Shown one piece after another: positions 34,751 to 43,449 of a stretch of 64,000 nucleotides of DNA. Position numbers and translations under genes: made by a program. The stretch lies in contig JBDRZP010000010.1 of assembly GCA_039804025.1 (NCBI GenBank), positions 1 through 64,000 on the forward strand, written 5' to 3'. Within the stretch, counting starts at the first letter, position 1; each line of letters opens with the position of its first letter. A model generated the notes under the pieces. The model was not told the DNA's origin, ran no database searches, and worked only from the letters and a program-made list of their open reading frames with translations. This DNA comes from a candidate division WOR-3 bacterium (GTDB taxonomy: Bacteria > Hydrothermota > Hydrothermia > Hydrothermales > JAJRUZ01).

Positions 34751-35154
34751 TTTTCATCAGGTATTTCTTCTTCTGAAAAAAGAATATGAAAGTAAGTAGG
34801 TTTTTTAGGCTTTTTTATCAATTTCATTCCAGCCTCCCTTGGAGTTCTGTTTCCCTTTTTTAAATTACATTCCTTACAACAGGTAACAAGGTTCTGCCAT
34901 GTATCCTTTCCTCCCCTATCTTTTGGTATAACATGGTCAATTGTTAGATCACTTCCCTTTTTTCCACAATACTGACAGGTATATTTATCCCTTCTCATAA
35001 TGTTTCTTTTATTAATAGGCACATTGTAAGGTCTGTAATTAATATACCTTTTTATCCTGATTACAGAAGGAACATCTATTTGAATGTACTGGGATCTTAT
35101 CTTTTTATTGTTTTTACTCACAACACATTCTGCTTTCTTTAGTAAAATAAGCAC
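34726..35154 (-). CDS. HNH endonuclease family protein (5' end extends upstream of first usual start)
   Basis: An HNH nuclease-like protein. The zinc/HNH core has YTCQYCGKKGSD, LTIDHVIPKDRGG, WQNLVTCCKECNLKKGNRT, with two CxxC pairs. The first usual start codon in frame is GTG at 35154, but family-typical sequence (KVLVLNQNYEPLSLCSVKRA) continues in frame for 20 to 25 codons further, to about 35229, where only ATA or other non-standard starts exist. The protein probably starts there. The function of this widespread family is uncertain; nuclease activity is predicted. Second-last gene of the operon. Confidence 0.8.
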   Translation of the reverse strand: MLILLKKAECVVSKNNKKIRSQYIQIDVPSVIRIKRYINYRPYNVPINKRNIMRRDKYTCQYCGKKGSDLTIDHVIPKDRGGKDTWQNLVTCCKECNLKKGNRTPREAGMKLIKKPKKPTYFHILFSEEEIPDENWKPYLFL

Positions 35155-35239
35155 AATTGCTCTTTTAACAGAACAAAGAGAAAGAGGTTCATAGTTTTGA
35201 TTTAAAACAAGAACCTTTCCACTTAATATTTTTTTTGAT

Positions 35240-35605
35240 TTAGTCGATACTAACGGGAAGGCGTTTTACCTCCACTTTATAATTTATGGGTTTTACTATG
35301 TAATTTCCAAACCACTTCAAAGTATCAGAAAACTTTGCACTTATTACAATATTTTCACCCTCGTAATAAACACCAACATCTTCTTGATTAAAATAAAATC
35401 TGCTTTTAGAAAGTTCTTCAAGAACTCTGTTTCTCACTTCTTCTATATCTTTCTGCATTTTTGAAAATTTTGCAATTTCATTAAATTTTTCCTTTAAAGA
35501 TAAGTATCCCATATAGGAAAGAAAAGGCTGGTAACCTCCATAGATGATAATTGCTAAAATAAGAACTATAATTAAAATTGACCTTAAAATACCTCCTCTT
35601 TTCAT
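35240..35605 (-). CDS. Small single-span membrane protein of unknown function
   Basis: A 121-residue protein: a basic N-terminus MKRGG, one transmembrane helix (about 8-30), then a helical and beta-strand soluble domain (VRNRVLEELSKSRFYFNQED, GENIVISAKFSDTLKWFG). The layout resembles short DUF4845-type proteins, but I cannot assign it firmly. It overlaps the upstream TPR gene (ATGA) and precedes the HNH gene. Confidence 0.65.
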   Translation of the reverse strand: MKRGGILRSILIIVLILAIIIYGGYQPFLSYMGYLSLKEKFNEIAKFSKMQKDIEEVRNRVLEELSKSRFYFNQEDVGVYYEGENIVISAKFSDTLKWFGNYIVKPINYKVEVKRLPVSID

Positions 35606-36765
35606 CCTTCATCGATTCCAAGTTTAATCCTTTTCACCTTTTCCCATTTTTTACTCGTATAATCAACCATTTTTAAAGAATAATCTCTGTAAGGAGTATC
35701 ACCAAGGGAGTAAATTCTTGAATACCAGGTTTTTGCTTTTTCCCAAAGGTCAAGAGCCTGATCCCAATCCTTTTTCTCTTCTGAATTTAAAGCAAGACCT
35801 TTGTAACTTTCGGCTATTACATAATATACTGCAGATAAAACTTCCTCAGATTTTGGTTGTAAATCAAGAGCTTTTTTACCTTCTATTAAAGATTTATTAT
35901 AATCCTTTAACTCATTATAAAGTAACGCCTTTCTAATATAAACACCCACACTTTTTGGATTCAGACTCTCAGCTTTATTGTAATCGGATAAGGCACTTTT
36001 ATAATTATTAAGTGAAGCATAAGCAGTTCCCCTCATCAGATAATAAACATAATCATCAGGATTTTTCTTAATTAATTCATTTGCAATTTCAATTGCTTTT
36101 TTTGCTTCTCCCATCTGTATGTAAACTTTAAATGCGCTTTCCATAACTGTCTCATCATTTGATAATTTTTCTATAGCTCTATTTGCGTATATAAGAGCCT
36201 CATTAAATCTTTTTTCTTCAACTAAAAAATTTAAATATTTTTTGAGTGCTTCAGGATTTTCAGGATTAATACTTAATATTTTTTTATAATAAAATTCAGC
36301 ACTATCCTTATTTATTTTTTCAAACAAACGAGCAACTACAAGAAGAGTATTTAAATCAGTTTTATCAATATCGTAGGACTTTTTATAAAAATATATACCC
36401 TTTTCATAATTTCTTAAATAAACACCATAAAGAAAACCAAGACCCTGATACCCTCTTTTATCATCAGGAGAAATTTTTGTAGCTTCAAGAAAATTCTCTT
36501 TTGCTTTGAGTGTATCCTTTAAAGATAAATAGGCATTTCCAAGGGCAATATAAGCTTCAACAAAATAAGGGTCAAGTGCTTTTGCATCATTAAGTAAAGG
36601 AATTGCCTCATTATATCTTTCTTGATTGAGATAGGCACTTGCTCTTATATAAAGATGCCTTGCTTTAACTTTATCTTCTTCACTTATATTCTGAACTTTA
36701 ACTTTTTCCTTTGTAGCACAAAAAATTGTTAAAAGTATTAACACAATATTCATGTTTTTAATCAT
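35602..36765 (-). CDS. TPR-repeat exported protein
   Basis: A 387-residue protein with a hydrophobic N-terminus ending in a Cys (LLTIFCATKE), possibly a lipoprotein although Phe before Cys is atypical. It has about eight TPR units (ALDPYFVEAYIALGNAYLSL, ISPDDKRGYQGLGFLYG, KNPDDYVYYLMRGTAYASL, LNPKSVGVYIRKALLYNEL). The start could also be Met5 at 36753. Likely a periplasmic scaffold in the operon with the membrane protein, HNH and Omp85 genes. Confidence 0.82.
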   Translation of the reverse strand: MIKNMNIVLILLTIFCATKEKVKVQNISEEDKVKARHLYIRASAYLNQERYNEAIPLLNDAKALDPYFVEAYIALGNAYLSLKDTLKAKENFLEATKISPDDKRGYQGLGFLYGVYLRNYEKGIYFYKKSYDIDKTDLNTLLVVARLFEKINKDSAEFYYKKILSINPENPEALKKYLNFLVEEKRFNEALIYANRAIEKLSNDETVMESAFKVYIQMGEAKKAIEIANELIKKNPDDYVYYLMRGTAYASLNNYKSALSDYNKAESLNPKSVGVYIRKALLYNELKDYNKSLIEGKKALDLQPKSEEVLSAVYYVIAESYKGLALNSEEKKDWDQALDLWEKAKTWYSRIYSLGDTPYRDYSLKMVDYTSKKWEKVKRIKLGIDEG

Positions 36766-36775
36766 TTTATTAATA

Positions 36776-36848
36776 TGGAGCCGGTGGGATTTGAACCCAC
36801 GACCTGCAGACTGCCAGCCTGCCGCTCTCCCAGCTGAGCTACGGCCCC
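36776..36848 (-). tRNA. tRNA-Ala (GGC anticodon)
   Basis: Full cloverleaf on the minus strand: acceptor GGGGCCG/CGGCTCC with the G3-U70 alanine identity pair, D-arm GCTCAGCTGGGAGAGC, anticodon loop CTGGCAG (anticodon GGC), T-arm GTGGG-TTCAAAT-CCCAC. Discriminator A at 36776; the CCA end is not encoded. A TTGATT/TATCTT promoter precedes it (36857-36886). Confidence 0.97.
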
Positions 36849-36882
36849 TTATTTAAAAGATAAAGTAAAAAAATATAAAAAA

Positions 36883-37830
36883 TCAAGTTTTTTTAACAAA
36901 ATCTATTACCTTTTCAAAAATTCTTTTATAAGAAATTCCAAACTTATCAAATAACTCCTCAGGTTTTCCCGATTCTCCATAAGTATTTTCTATTGCTATA
37001 ATTTTAATTGGAACAGGATTTCTTTCACTTAAGAAACTTGCAATTCTTGAACCAAGACCACCATCCTTTAAATGCTCTTCTACAACTACTATTTTTCCAA
37101 CCTCTTTTGCTACCTTTAAAAGTGTATCCTCATCAAGAGGCTTAATAAAGGGAGCATCAAAAATTAGAGCCTTTATTCCTTTTTCTTTTAATAAATCATG
37201 AGCCTTTAAACACTCAGCAACTGTCAAACCATAGGTAAAAATAGCAATATCCTCTCCATCTTCAAGTTTTATATATTTTCCCCAATCAAAGTTATTTCCA
37301 TTTTCATAAATTAAAGGAGCTTTAGGTCTCTGAGTTCTCACATATACTGGACCTTCTCTTTTTGCTACCTCCCTTATAACCCACTGAGTATAAACTTCAT
37401 CACAGGGAGCAATTACGGTAAAATTTGGAAATGTACACATAAGGGCTATATCCTCTATACTCTGCTGTGTAAATCCATCCTCACCAACTGAAATTCCACC
37501 GTGAGAAGAAACAAATTTAACACTTAAATTACTTCCTGCAACTGAAATTTTTATCTGTTCATAAGCTTTATTAACCATAAAACATGCAAAAGAAGAACAA
37601 AAGGGAATTTTCCCACACCTTGCAAGACCTGCTGCTGCTCCTACCATATTCGCCTCCGCTATTCCAAAATTAAAAAATCTTTCAGGAAACCTTTCAGCAA
37701 AAAGGTAAGTATGGGTTGACTTTGAAAGATCAGCATCAAGAACCACTATTTCTTCAATTTCCTCACCAAGTTTTAAAAGAGCCTCCCCGTAAGCTGCTCT
37801 TGTAGGTTTTCCCAGTTTGAATTCTCTCAT
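36883..37830 (-). CDS. Transketolase, C-terminal subunit
   Basis: A 315-residue transketolase pyrimidine-binding and C-terminal domain protein (MREFKLGKPTRAAYGEAL, LDADLSKSTHT, FGIAEANMVGAAAGLA with the catalytic Glu, FVSSHGGISVGEDGFTQQSIED). Two-gene transketolases are common in archaea and thermophilic bacteria. The ATG directly follows the stop of the N-terminal subunit gene. Interconverts pentose-phosphate sugars with thiamine diphosphate. A DXS-like alternative is unlikely given the split and motifs. Confidence 0.92.
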   Translation of the reverse strand: MREFKLGKPTRAAYGEALLKLGEEIEEIVVLDADLSKSTHTYLFAERFPERFFNFGIAEANMVGAAAGLARCGKIPFCSSFACFMVNKAYEQIKISVAGSNLSVKFVSSHGGISVGEDGFTQQSIEDIALMCTFPNFTVIAPCDEVYTQWVIREVAKREGPVYVRTQRPKAPLIYENGNNFDWGKYIKLEDGEDIAIFTYGLTVAECLKAHDLLKEKGIKALIFDAPFIKPLDEDTLLKVAKEVGKIVVVEEHLKDGGLGSRIASFLSERNPVPIKIIAIENTYGESGKPEELFDKFGISYKRIFEKVIDFVKKT

Positions 37831-38679
37831 TTAAATTTCAGGATTCTCTTCACCAAGTTCCATTAAAGCCCTTATAGCCTCTTCTTTTGTAGGTGCCCTT
37901 CCATGAAACTCATTATTATTTTCCATAAAAGAAACTCCTTTACCCTTAATAGTATGGGCTATAACACACTGTGGCTTTTCAAAATTATTATTCTTTATTT
38001 CTAAAAAAACAGAACTTAACTCTTCAATTGAATGTCCATCAACTTCAAAAACTTCCCATCTAAAACTTTTCCACTTTTCTTTCAAAGGTTCAATATCAAG
38101 TATTTTCTTAATTGGTCCATCAAGCTGAAATTTGTTATAATCCACAATTACCGTTAAATTGGATAATTTGTGGAAACTTGCAAACATAGCTCCTTCCCAA
38201 ACCTGACCCTCTTCCATTTCTCCATCACCCATTATAACATAGACCCTGTAATCTTTTTTATCTATCTTTCCTGCCAGTGCCATACCTATTCCTACAGATA
38301 AACCCTGACCAAGGGAACCCGAGGATATCTCAAGAATAGGGAATTTCCTTCTATCAGGGTGACCTTGAAGTGGCGAATTAATTTTTCTTAAAGTCCATAA
38401 CATATGTTCGGGTATCCATCCAACCTCTGACCATACACTGTAAAGAGCTGGAACTCCATGTCCCTTTGAAAGAATAAGTCTATCCCTTAAAGGCCAGAAA
38501 GGATCCTCTTCTCTGTATCTCAATATATCCCCAAAATAAAGAGTAACAAGAATATCAACTATAGATAAGGAACCACCAGGATGACCACTCCCTGCTTTAT
38601 AAAGCATTTTGATTATCTTTCTCCGTACACTTAAAGCCTTTTCAGTTAAGAGTTCTTTTAAGGTAATTTCCATAAACAC
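37831..38679 (-). CDS. Transketolase, N-terminal (ThDP-binding) subunit
   Basis: A 282-residue subunit with GSGHPGGSLSIVDILVTLYFG, LSKGHGVPALYSVW and the ThDP/Mg motif GDGEMEEGQVWEGAMFAS...DYNKFQLDG. The start may be GTG at 38679 or, better, ATG at 38673, which has TAAAAT 7 bases upstream in the leaderless arrangement seen elsewhere in this window. Forms the complete enzyme with the gene that follows directly. Confidence 0.92.
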   Translation of the reverse strand: MFMEITLKELLTEKALSVRRKIIKMLYKAGSGHPGGSLSIVDILVTLYFGDILRYREEDPFWPLRDRLILSKGHGVPALYSVWSEVGWIPEHMLWTLRKINSPLQGHPDRRKFPILEISSGSLGQGLSVGIGMALAGKIDKKDYRVYVIMGDGEMEEGQVWEGAMFASFHKLSNLTVIVDYNKFQLDGPIKKILDIEPLKEKWKSFRWEVFEVDGHSIEELSSVFLEIKNNNFEKPQCVIAHTIKGKGVSFMENNNEFHGRAPTKEEAIRALMELGEENPEI

Positions 38680-38722
38680 TATTTTAAGTTTCTTTAAAAA
38701 CCTTTTTCAATTTTTAAATTAT

Positions 38723-40705
38723 CTATTCAAGATTAATAGCAATAACCTCCGTTATATCCATAATTTCAAACTCTTCTGCATCTATTTCTTTTTTTCCATC
38801 CTCAAGCATTCTCAAACAAAAGGGGCAGGAAACCAAAACATTTTTCACTCCAAAATCCTTTATCTCCTTCATCCTAACCTGATTCACCTTTTTACCCTTT
38901 TTTGTTTCCATCCACATCCTTCCTCCCCCAGCTCCACAACAAAAAGAAAATTCCCGAGAATTTTTAAGTTCTTTTAACCTTCCAAAAGTTTTTATTATTT
39001 CTCTTGGTTCATCAAAAATACCATTATGTCTCCCAAGATAGCAAGGGTCATGAAAGGTATAATCTTTTTTATCAACTTTTAATTTTAATTTTCCTTTTTT
39101 AATAAAAGAATTCAAAAATTCTGATATATGAATAACTTCCTTTTTAAATCCAAAATCAGGATACTCATTTTTAAAAATATTAAAACAATGGGGGCAGTGC
39201 ACAAGTATTTTATTGAAATCATATTTTTTTAATATTTCAATGTTTGCCTCAACCATAATCTGAAAAAGATATTCATTTCCGGTTCTTCTTGCAGGATCAC
39301 CATTACAGATTTCTTCATCACCTAAACAGGCATAATTAACTTCAAGATGATTTAGAATTTTAACTATACTTCTCGCAATATTATTAAGCCTTTTATCAAA
39401 GGAAGAAGCACACCCAACAAAGTAAAGATACTCAAAATTATTTTTTTCTCTTGCAAGAGGGACATTTAATCCTTCCATCCATTTAATCCTCTCATCACTC
39501 CATAATCCCCACGGATTCTGCTTCTGTTCCATATTCTTGAAGAAAAAGGAAAGTTCTTCAGGAAATTTGCTTTCTGTAAGAACTTCACCTCTTCTCAGAT
39601 TCAATATATATGGAATATGTTTTATATCAAGGGGACAGGCTTCCATACAGGCTCCACAAGTTGTACATGCCCATAAAGCTTCTTCTGAAATAACTGTGTC
39701 CTTTAATTTAATCCCTGTATCTTCTCCCTTTAAAATCTTTTCTCCCTTTTCAAGGAGCAATTCCCTTGTATTCACAACAAGATATTTTGGAGAAAGGGAA
39801 GAGCCGGAAGCATAAGCAGGACAAAGATCCTGACATCTACCACACTCTATACAGGAAAAGGCATCAAATCTCTCTTTAAAAGAAATATCCTCTGGTTTTA
39901 AATAACCAAAAGAAACATCTTCCTTTTCAAAATCAATTTTTTCAATATAAGCATAGGAATTTAAGTCATAAAGAAAAACATTTATTATTCCATTTATAAT
40001 ATGAAAATGTTTTGAAAGGGGAATTAAATTTAAAAATAAAAATACAAGCACAAGATGTAAAAAATAATTGAATTTCCAGAACAAGATACTTTCAGGAACA
40101 AAATTTATAAAAATTAAGGAAAACCATTTTCCTTCAGAAACCCTTTCCTGAATTTTTATTCCTGTTGCACTCTCAAAAAGATAGGTTACCATTAAGGTAA
40201 AAATTAAAAGCAATATTAGAAAAGACTCAAACTGTGGACCCTTTTTTGCTTTACCATAAAGAAGAACCTCATTAGAAGGTTTTGGATTTGTTATTCCTTC
40301 TGGTTTAAAAAGAAATCTTCTTACAAAAAATCCAATCACTCCAAGTATAACAAAAAGAGCAAAAAGATCAAGGAAGAAACGGTAAAAAGAAAAGAATTTA
40401 AGTTCAAGTATAGAAGGTATACCGAAAATAGAAAGTATCATATCAAGAGTTGAAAGTAAAAATACAAAGAAGCCCCAGAAAATAAAGGCATGAAAAATAC
40501 CTGGTAGAGGTCTCTGTTTTACAAGAACATACTGGGTAAAAACTAAAGTCAAAACCCTTTTAATTCCCCTTTTGAAATTTATTTCCGGTTTTTTAGAACC
40601 TTTAAGAACTATCCTGTATCTATATTGAACGGTTCTAATAAAAAAGTAAATTGAACCTACTAAAAAAATTAAAAATAGTATTCTTTCAATTATTGAAAAT
40701 TTCAT
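38723..40705 (-). CDS. Membrane-bound HdrD-like (Fe-S)/CCG-domain oxidoreductase
   Basis: A 660-residue protein. The N-terminal 240 residues hold about six membrane helices of a NarI/cytochrome b-like domain. Two 4Fe-4S motifs follow: CIECGRCQDLCP (about 290) and CTTCGACMEACP (about 347). Two CCG/cysteine-rich domains end the protein (VHCPHCFNIF; DPCYLGRHN; FCCGAGGGRMW; VSCPFCLRML). This is the fused HdrE/D-like architecture. It probably exchanges electrons between quinone and a cytoplasmic thiol or flavoprotein partner; the exact substrate is unknown and no partner gene is adjacent. Confidence 0.88.
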   Translation of the reverse strand: MKFSIIERILFLIFLVGSIYFFIRTVQYRYRIVLKGSKKPEINFKRGIKRVLTLVFTQYVLVKQRPLPGIFHAFIFWGFFVFLLSTLDMILSIFGIPSILELKFFSFYRFFLDLFALFVILGVIGFFVRRFLFKPEGITNPKPSNEVLLYGKAKKGPQFESFLILLLIFTLMVTYLFESATGIKIQERVSEGKWFSLIFINFVPESILFWKFNYFLHLVLVFLFLNLIPLSKHFHIINGIINVFLYDLNSYAYIEKIDFEKEDVSFGYLKPEDISFKERFDAFSCIECGRCQDLCPAYASGSSLSPKYLVVNTRELLLEKGEKILKGEDTGIKLKDTVISEEALWACTTCGACMEACPLDIKHIPYILNLRRGEVLTESKFPEELSFFFKNMEQKQNPWGLWSDERIKWMEGLNVPLAREKNNFEYLYFVGCASSFDKRLNNIARSIVKILNHLEVNYACLGDEEICNGDPARRTGNEYLFQIMVEANIEILKKYDFNKILVHCPHCFNIFKNEYPDFGFKKEVIHISEFLNSFIKKGKLKLKVDKKDYTFHDPCYLGRHNGIFDEPREIIKTFGRLKELKNSREFSFCCGAGGGRMWMETKKGKKVNQVRMKEIKDFGVKNVLVSCPFCLRMLEDGKKEIDAEEFEIMDITEVIAINLE

Positions 40706-40747
40706 AATTTATTTTAAGTAAACCAGAAGAAAAATATAAAATATAAT

Positions 40748-41707
40748 ATGTTAGATTCAAAAACCTTTACCCCAGTTTATTTAAAAACTTATGAGGAAGG
40801 TAAAATTAAAGAAAAAGTTGAAAGGGCTCTAAGTTTACTTGATAAACCCTGTAAGGTATGTCCGAGAAATTGCAAAGTAAAAAGAATTTCAAATGAAAAA
40901 GGGGTATGTAAAATCGGGAGGTATGCAGTTGTATCTTCTTTTTTTGCCCATTTTGGTGAGGAGGATGTTTTAAGGGGATGGAACGGCTCAGGAACAATAT
41001 TTTTTTCCGGTTGTAATTTAAAATGTGTCTTTTGTCAAAACTACGATATTTCACAAAACATTTCAGGTTATGAAGTAAAACCAAAGGAACTTGCAAAGAT
41101 TATGATTTACCTTCAGGAAAGGGGGTGCCACAATATAAACTTTGTAACACCTGAACATGTTGTTCCACAGATAATGGAGGCTATTCCCTATGCAATTGAA
41201 ATGGGACTCAAACTTCCAATTGTTTACAATACAAGTTCTTATGATTCAGCGGAATCCCTTAAAATAATGGATGGAATTGTCGATATATATATGCCAGATT
41301 TTAAATTCTGGGAAAAAGAAAGCTCAAGAAAATACTCCCTTGCACCTGATTATCCAGAGGTTGCAAAAAAATCTATTAAAGAAATGCATAAACAGGTAGG
41401 AGATTTAATTGTTGATGAAAATGGTCTTGCAAAAAGAGGTATTCTCTTAAGACATCTTGTTATGCCTAATTTAGTTGAGGAAAGTAAAAAGATACTTAAA
41501 TGGATTAAAGAGGAAATTTCAGAAAATACCTTTATTAATATAATGGCTCAATACAGACCTGAATATAAGGCAAAAAATTATAAAGAAATTTCAAGAAGAC
41601 CTACACTAAGAGAATTTTTTGAAGTTATTGAATATGCAAGAGAAATAGGACTTAAAAGAATTGATCCGAGAAGTATAGAAAGTGCAAAATATTTTCTTGA
41701 AATATGA
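40748..41707 (+). CDS. Radical SAM protein (PflA-like, COG1313 type)
   Basis: A 319-residue radical SAM enzyme. An N-terminal Cys cluster CKVCPRNCKV...GVCKIG is followed by the SAM cluster motif GCNLKCVFCQNYDIS (CxxxCxxC). Family-typical HNINFVTPEHVVPQI and YMPDFKFWEKESSRKYS follow. These are annotated as putative pyruvate formate-lyase activating enzymes, but no partner glycyl radical enzyme is here. -10 TATAAA (40735-40740) is 7 bases from the ATG. Overlaps the UbiA-family gene by ATGA. Confidence 0.9.
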   Translation: MLDSKTFTPVYLKTYEEGKIKEKVERALSLLDKPCKVCPRNCKVKRISNEKGVCKIGRYAVVSSFFAHFGEEDVLRGWNGSGTIFFSGCNLKCVFCQNYDISQNISGYEVKPKELAKIMIYLQERGCHNINFVTPEHVVPQIMEAIPYAIEMGLKLPIVYNTSSYDSAESLKIMDGIVDIYMPDFKFWEKESSRKYSLAPDYPEVAKKSIKEMHKQVGDLIVDENGLAKRGILLRHLVMPNLVEESKKILKWIKEEISENTFINIMAQYRPEYKAKNYKEISRRPTLREFFEVIEYAREIGLKRIDPRSIESAKYFLEI

Positions 41708-42573
41708 ATTTTCTTTTGAAAATAATTCCTTTTTATTTTAATAAACAGAGAATAAATTTACAGATTCATTATTCTCTTTTAACAACAGGAGGATTTTTGC
41801 TTGGTGTTATAAGGGAAAATATTTCTCTCCTGGAAATTAATTTTTTAAAATTAATTCTTTCTGTAATAACAATACTTATTGCTTTTTATTCCTCACTTGT
41901 ATTTAACGATATAGAAGACTTCGAAGGTGACAGAATTAACTTTAAAATAACACCTCTAACTGCAGAAATAGTTGATAAAAAAACTTATTTCAAATATGGA
42001 ATTTTGTTTCTGTTTCTCTCCCTTTTTTTATCCCTTTTTTTAAATATTTATTTTTTTTTAAATATCCTTATACTTCATATAATTCAGATTATTTATACTT
42101 TTCCACCTTTCAGACTTAAAAGGTTTTACCCCATTTCAATTTTTCTATTGTCACTTGCAGCACTATTTTCAATACTTTCAGGATTTTCAGTTATAGAAAG
42201 TTCTGAGTTTTTAAAAAAATTTCCATTAAAACTTTACCTCATATTTATCCTTGCCTTTCCCTTTGCTATGAATTTCAGAGATGTTCTTGACCTTAAGGGA
42301 GATAAAATTCAGGGTATAAAAACTCTTGCTGTGATAGTTGGAGAAAAAAGAGCACCGATTTTTGCTGGTATATCACTTTTTATAACTTATATCTTAGTTG
42401 CTCTGATTCTCTTTAAGATTATTTTTTTTCTCCTCTCTGTGATTGCAGGAACTTTATGCATTATCTTCTCACTTAGAAAAAAATTTGATGAAACACCTTT
42501 TTTTACCATTTACTTTTCTTATCTTATTATTTTTATATTTATAATTTATTTTAAGCCTAACTATATCTTTTAA
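41704..42573 (+). CDS. UbiA-family prenyltransferase
   Basis: A 289-residue integral membrane protein with about nine helices and the two Asp-rich motifs of the UbiA superfamily: FNDIEDFEGDRIN (NDxxDxxxD) and FRDVLDLKGDKIQGIKTL (DxxxDxxxD). It attaches prenyl chains to an aromatic or polar acceptor, for example in quinone or haem O synthesis; the substrate is not deducible. Coupled to the radical SAM gene (ATGA), which may hint at a joint cofactor or lipid pathway. Convergent with the PorV-like gene. Confidence 0.85.
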   Translation: MNFLLKIIPFYFNKQRINLQIHYSLLTTGGFLLGVIRENISLLEINFLKLILSVITILIAFYSSLVFNDIEDFEGDRINFKITPLTAEIVDKKTYFKYGILFLFLSLFLSLFLNIYFFLNILILHIIQIIYTFPPFRLKRFYPISIFLLSLAALFSILSGFSVIESSEFLKKFPLKLYLIFILAFPFAMNFRDVLDLKGDKIQGIKTLAVIVGEKRAPIFAGISLFITYILVALILFKIIFFLLSVIAGTLCIIFSLRKKFDETPFFTIYFSYLIIFIFIIYFKPNYIF

Positions 42574-42578
42574 ACTTT

Positions 42579-43445
42579 CTATTTAAAATTTATCTTTAAA
42601 GAAATATGATGGGTAAAAAAAGAGGCAGAAGGAGAAAGTGCATAATCAATACCAAAATTTGGATAATTTATTCCAAAACCATATCTAAAAGCCTCTAATA
42701 AACCGTAATCAAAATCTGTTTTAAAGCCGAATCTTAAATCAAGTATATTCTTAATTAAATAAGAGAATCCGAAAGTTAAATATGGAGTATTATCAGAAGA
42801 AAAAACAAAATCTGAAACAATATTAAAACTCTTTTTGCCATAAGAAAACCCGGCTCTTGAAACAATAGGTAAGGAAAAGGACTCATTAATGAACTTAACA
42901 GATGGACCAAGATTTTGTAAAGAAAAACCAATCTTTATATAGGGGTTATTTTTAAATATATATTTAGTTCCAAGGCTGAAAATTATAGAACCTGAAGAAT
43001 ATTTATCAATTTTCTCATAAGGATAACCAAGAACAAAACCAAAACTTAATCTTTCAGTAAAACTCCTTGAAATTCCTAAAGCAAACTCAAAATCATATGC
43101 AGAAAAATTGAAAGTTTTATAACCAAAACTATCCCTTCCTTCAAAGCTTCCATAACTTAGATAAATTAAAGAAATACCAAAATTGAAATAAGGAGTTCTC
43201 CCTGACAAAACAAGAGAGTTATCCTTTATACCAGCCCATAAAATAGAACTGTAAAAAGAAAAATTAAATTTGGAAACCTCAGAAAGAATTGCAGGATTTG
43301 AAAGAAAACTCAAAGCATCAGAAGAAGTAGCACAGGTTTCACCAAGTGCTATATCTTTTGCATTTCTTATGTTTTTTAAAAAAACAAAGGAATTACTCCC
43401 AGGTTCAAACAAATTAATTAATATGAAAAAAACTATACCTTTCAT
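42579..43445 (-). CDS. PorV/PorQ-family outer-membrane protein
   Basis: A 288-residue barrel protein with a signal peptide and the family opening CATSSDALSFLSNPAILSE, then about 14 predicted strands, ending YPNFGIDYALSPSASFFTHHISLKINFK like the barrel of the other PorV-like gene here. No TPR tail. It starts 4 bases after the stop of the T9SS cargo gene, the same order as at 25.9-32.9 kb. Probably the shuttle for that cargo, by analogy with PorV. Confidence 0.82.
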   Translation of the reverse strand: MKGIVFFILINLFEPGSNSFVFLKNIRNAKDIALGETCATSSDALSFLSNPAILSEVSKFNFSFYSSILWAGIKDNSLVLSGRTPYFNFGISLIYLSYGSFEGRDSFGYKTFNFSAYDFEFALGISRSFTERLSFGFVLGYPYEKIDKYSSGSIIFSLGTKYIFKNNPYIKIGFSLQNLGPSVKFINESFSLPIVSRAGFSYGKKSFNIVSDFVFSSDNTPYLTFGFSYLIKNILDLRFGFKTDFDYGLLEAFRYGFGINYPNFGIDYALSPSASFFTHHISLKINFK

Positions 43446-43449
43446 AGCT

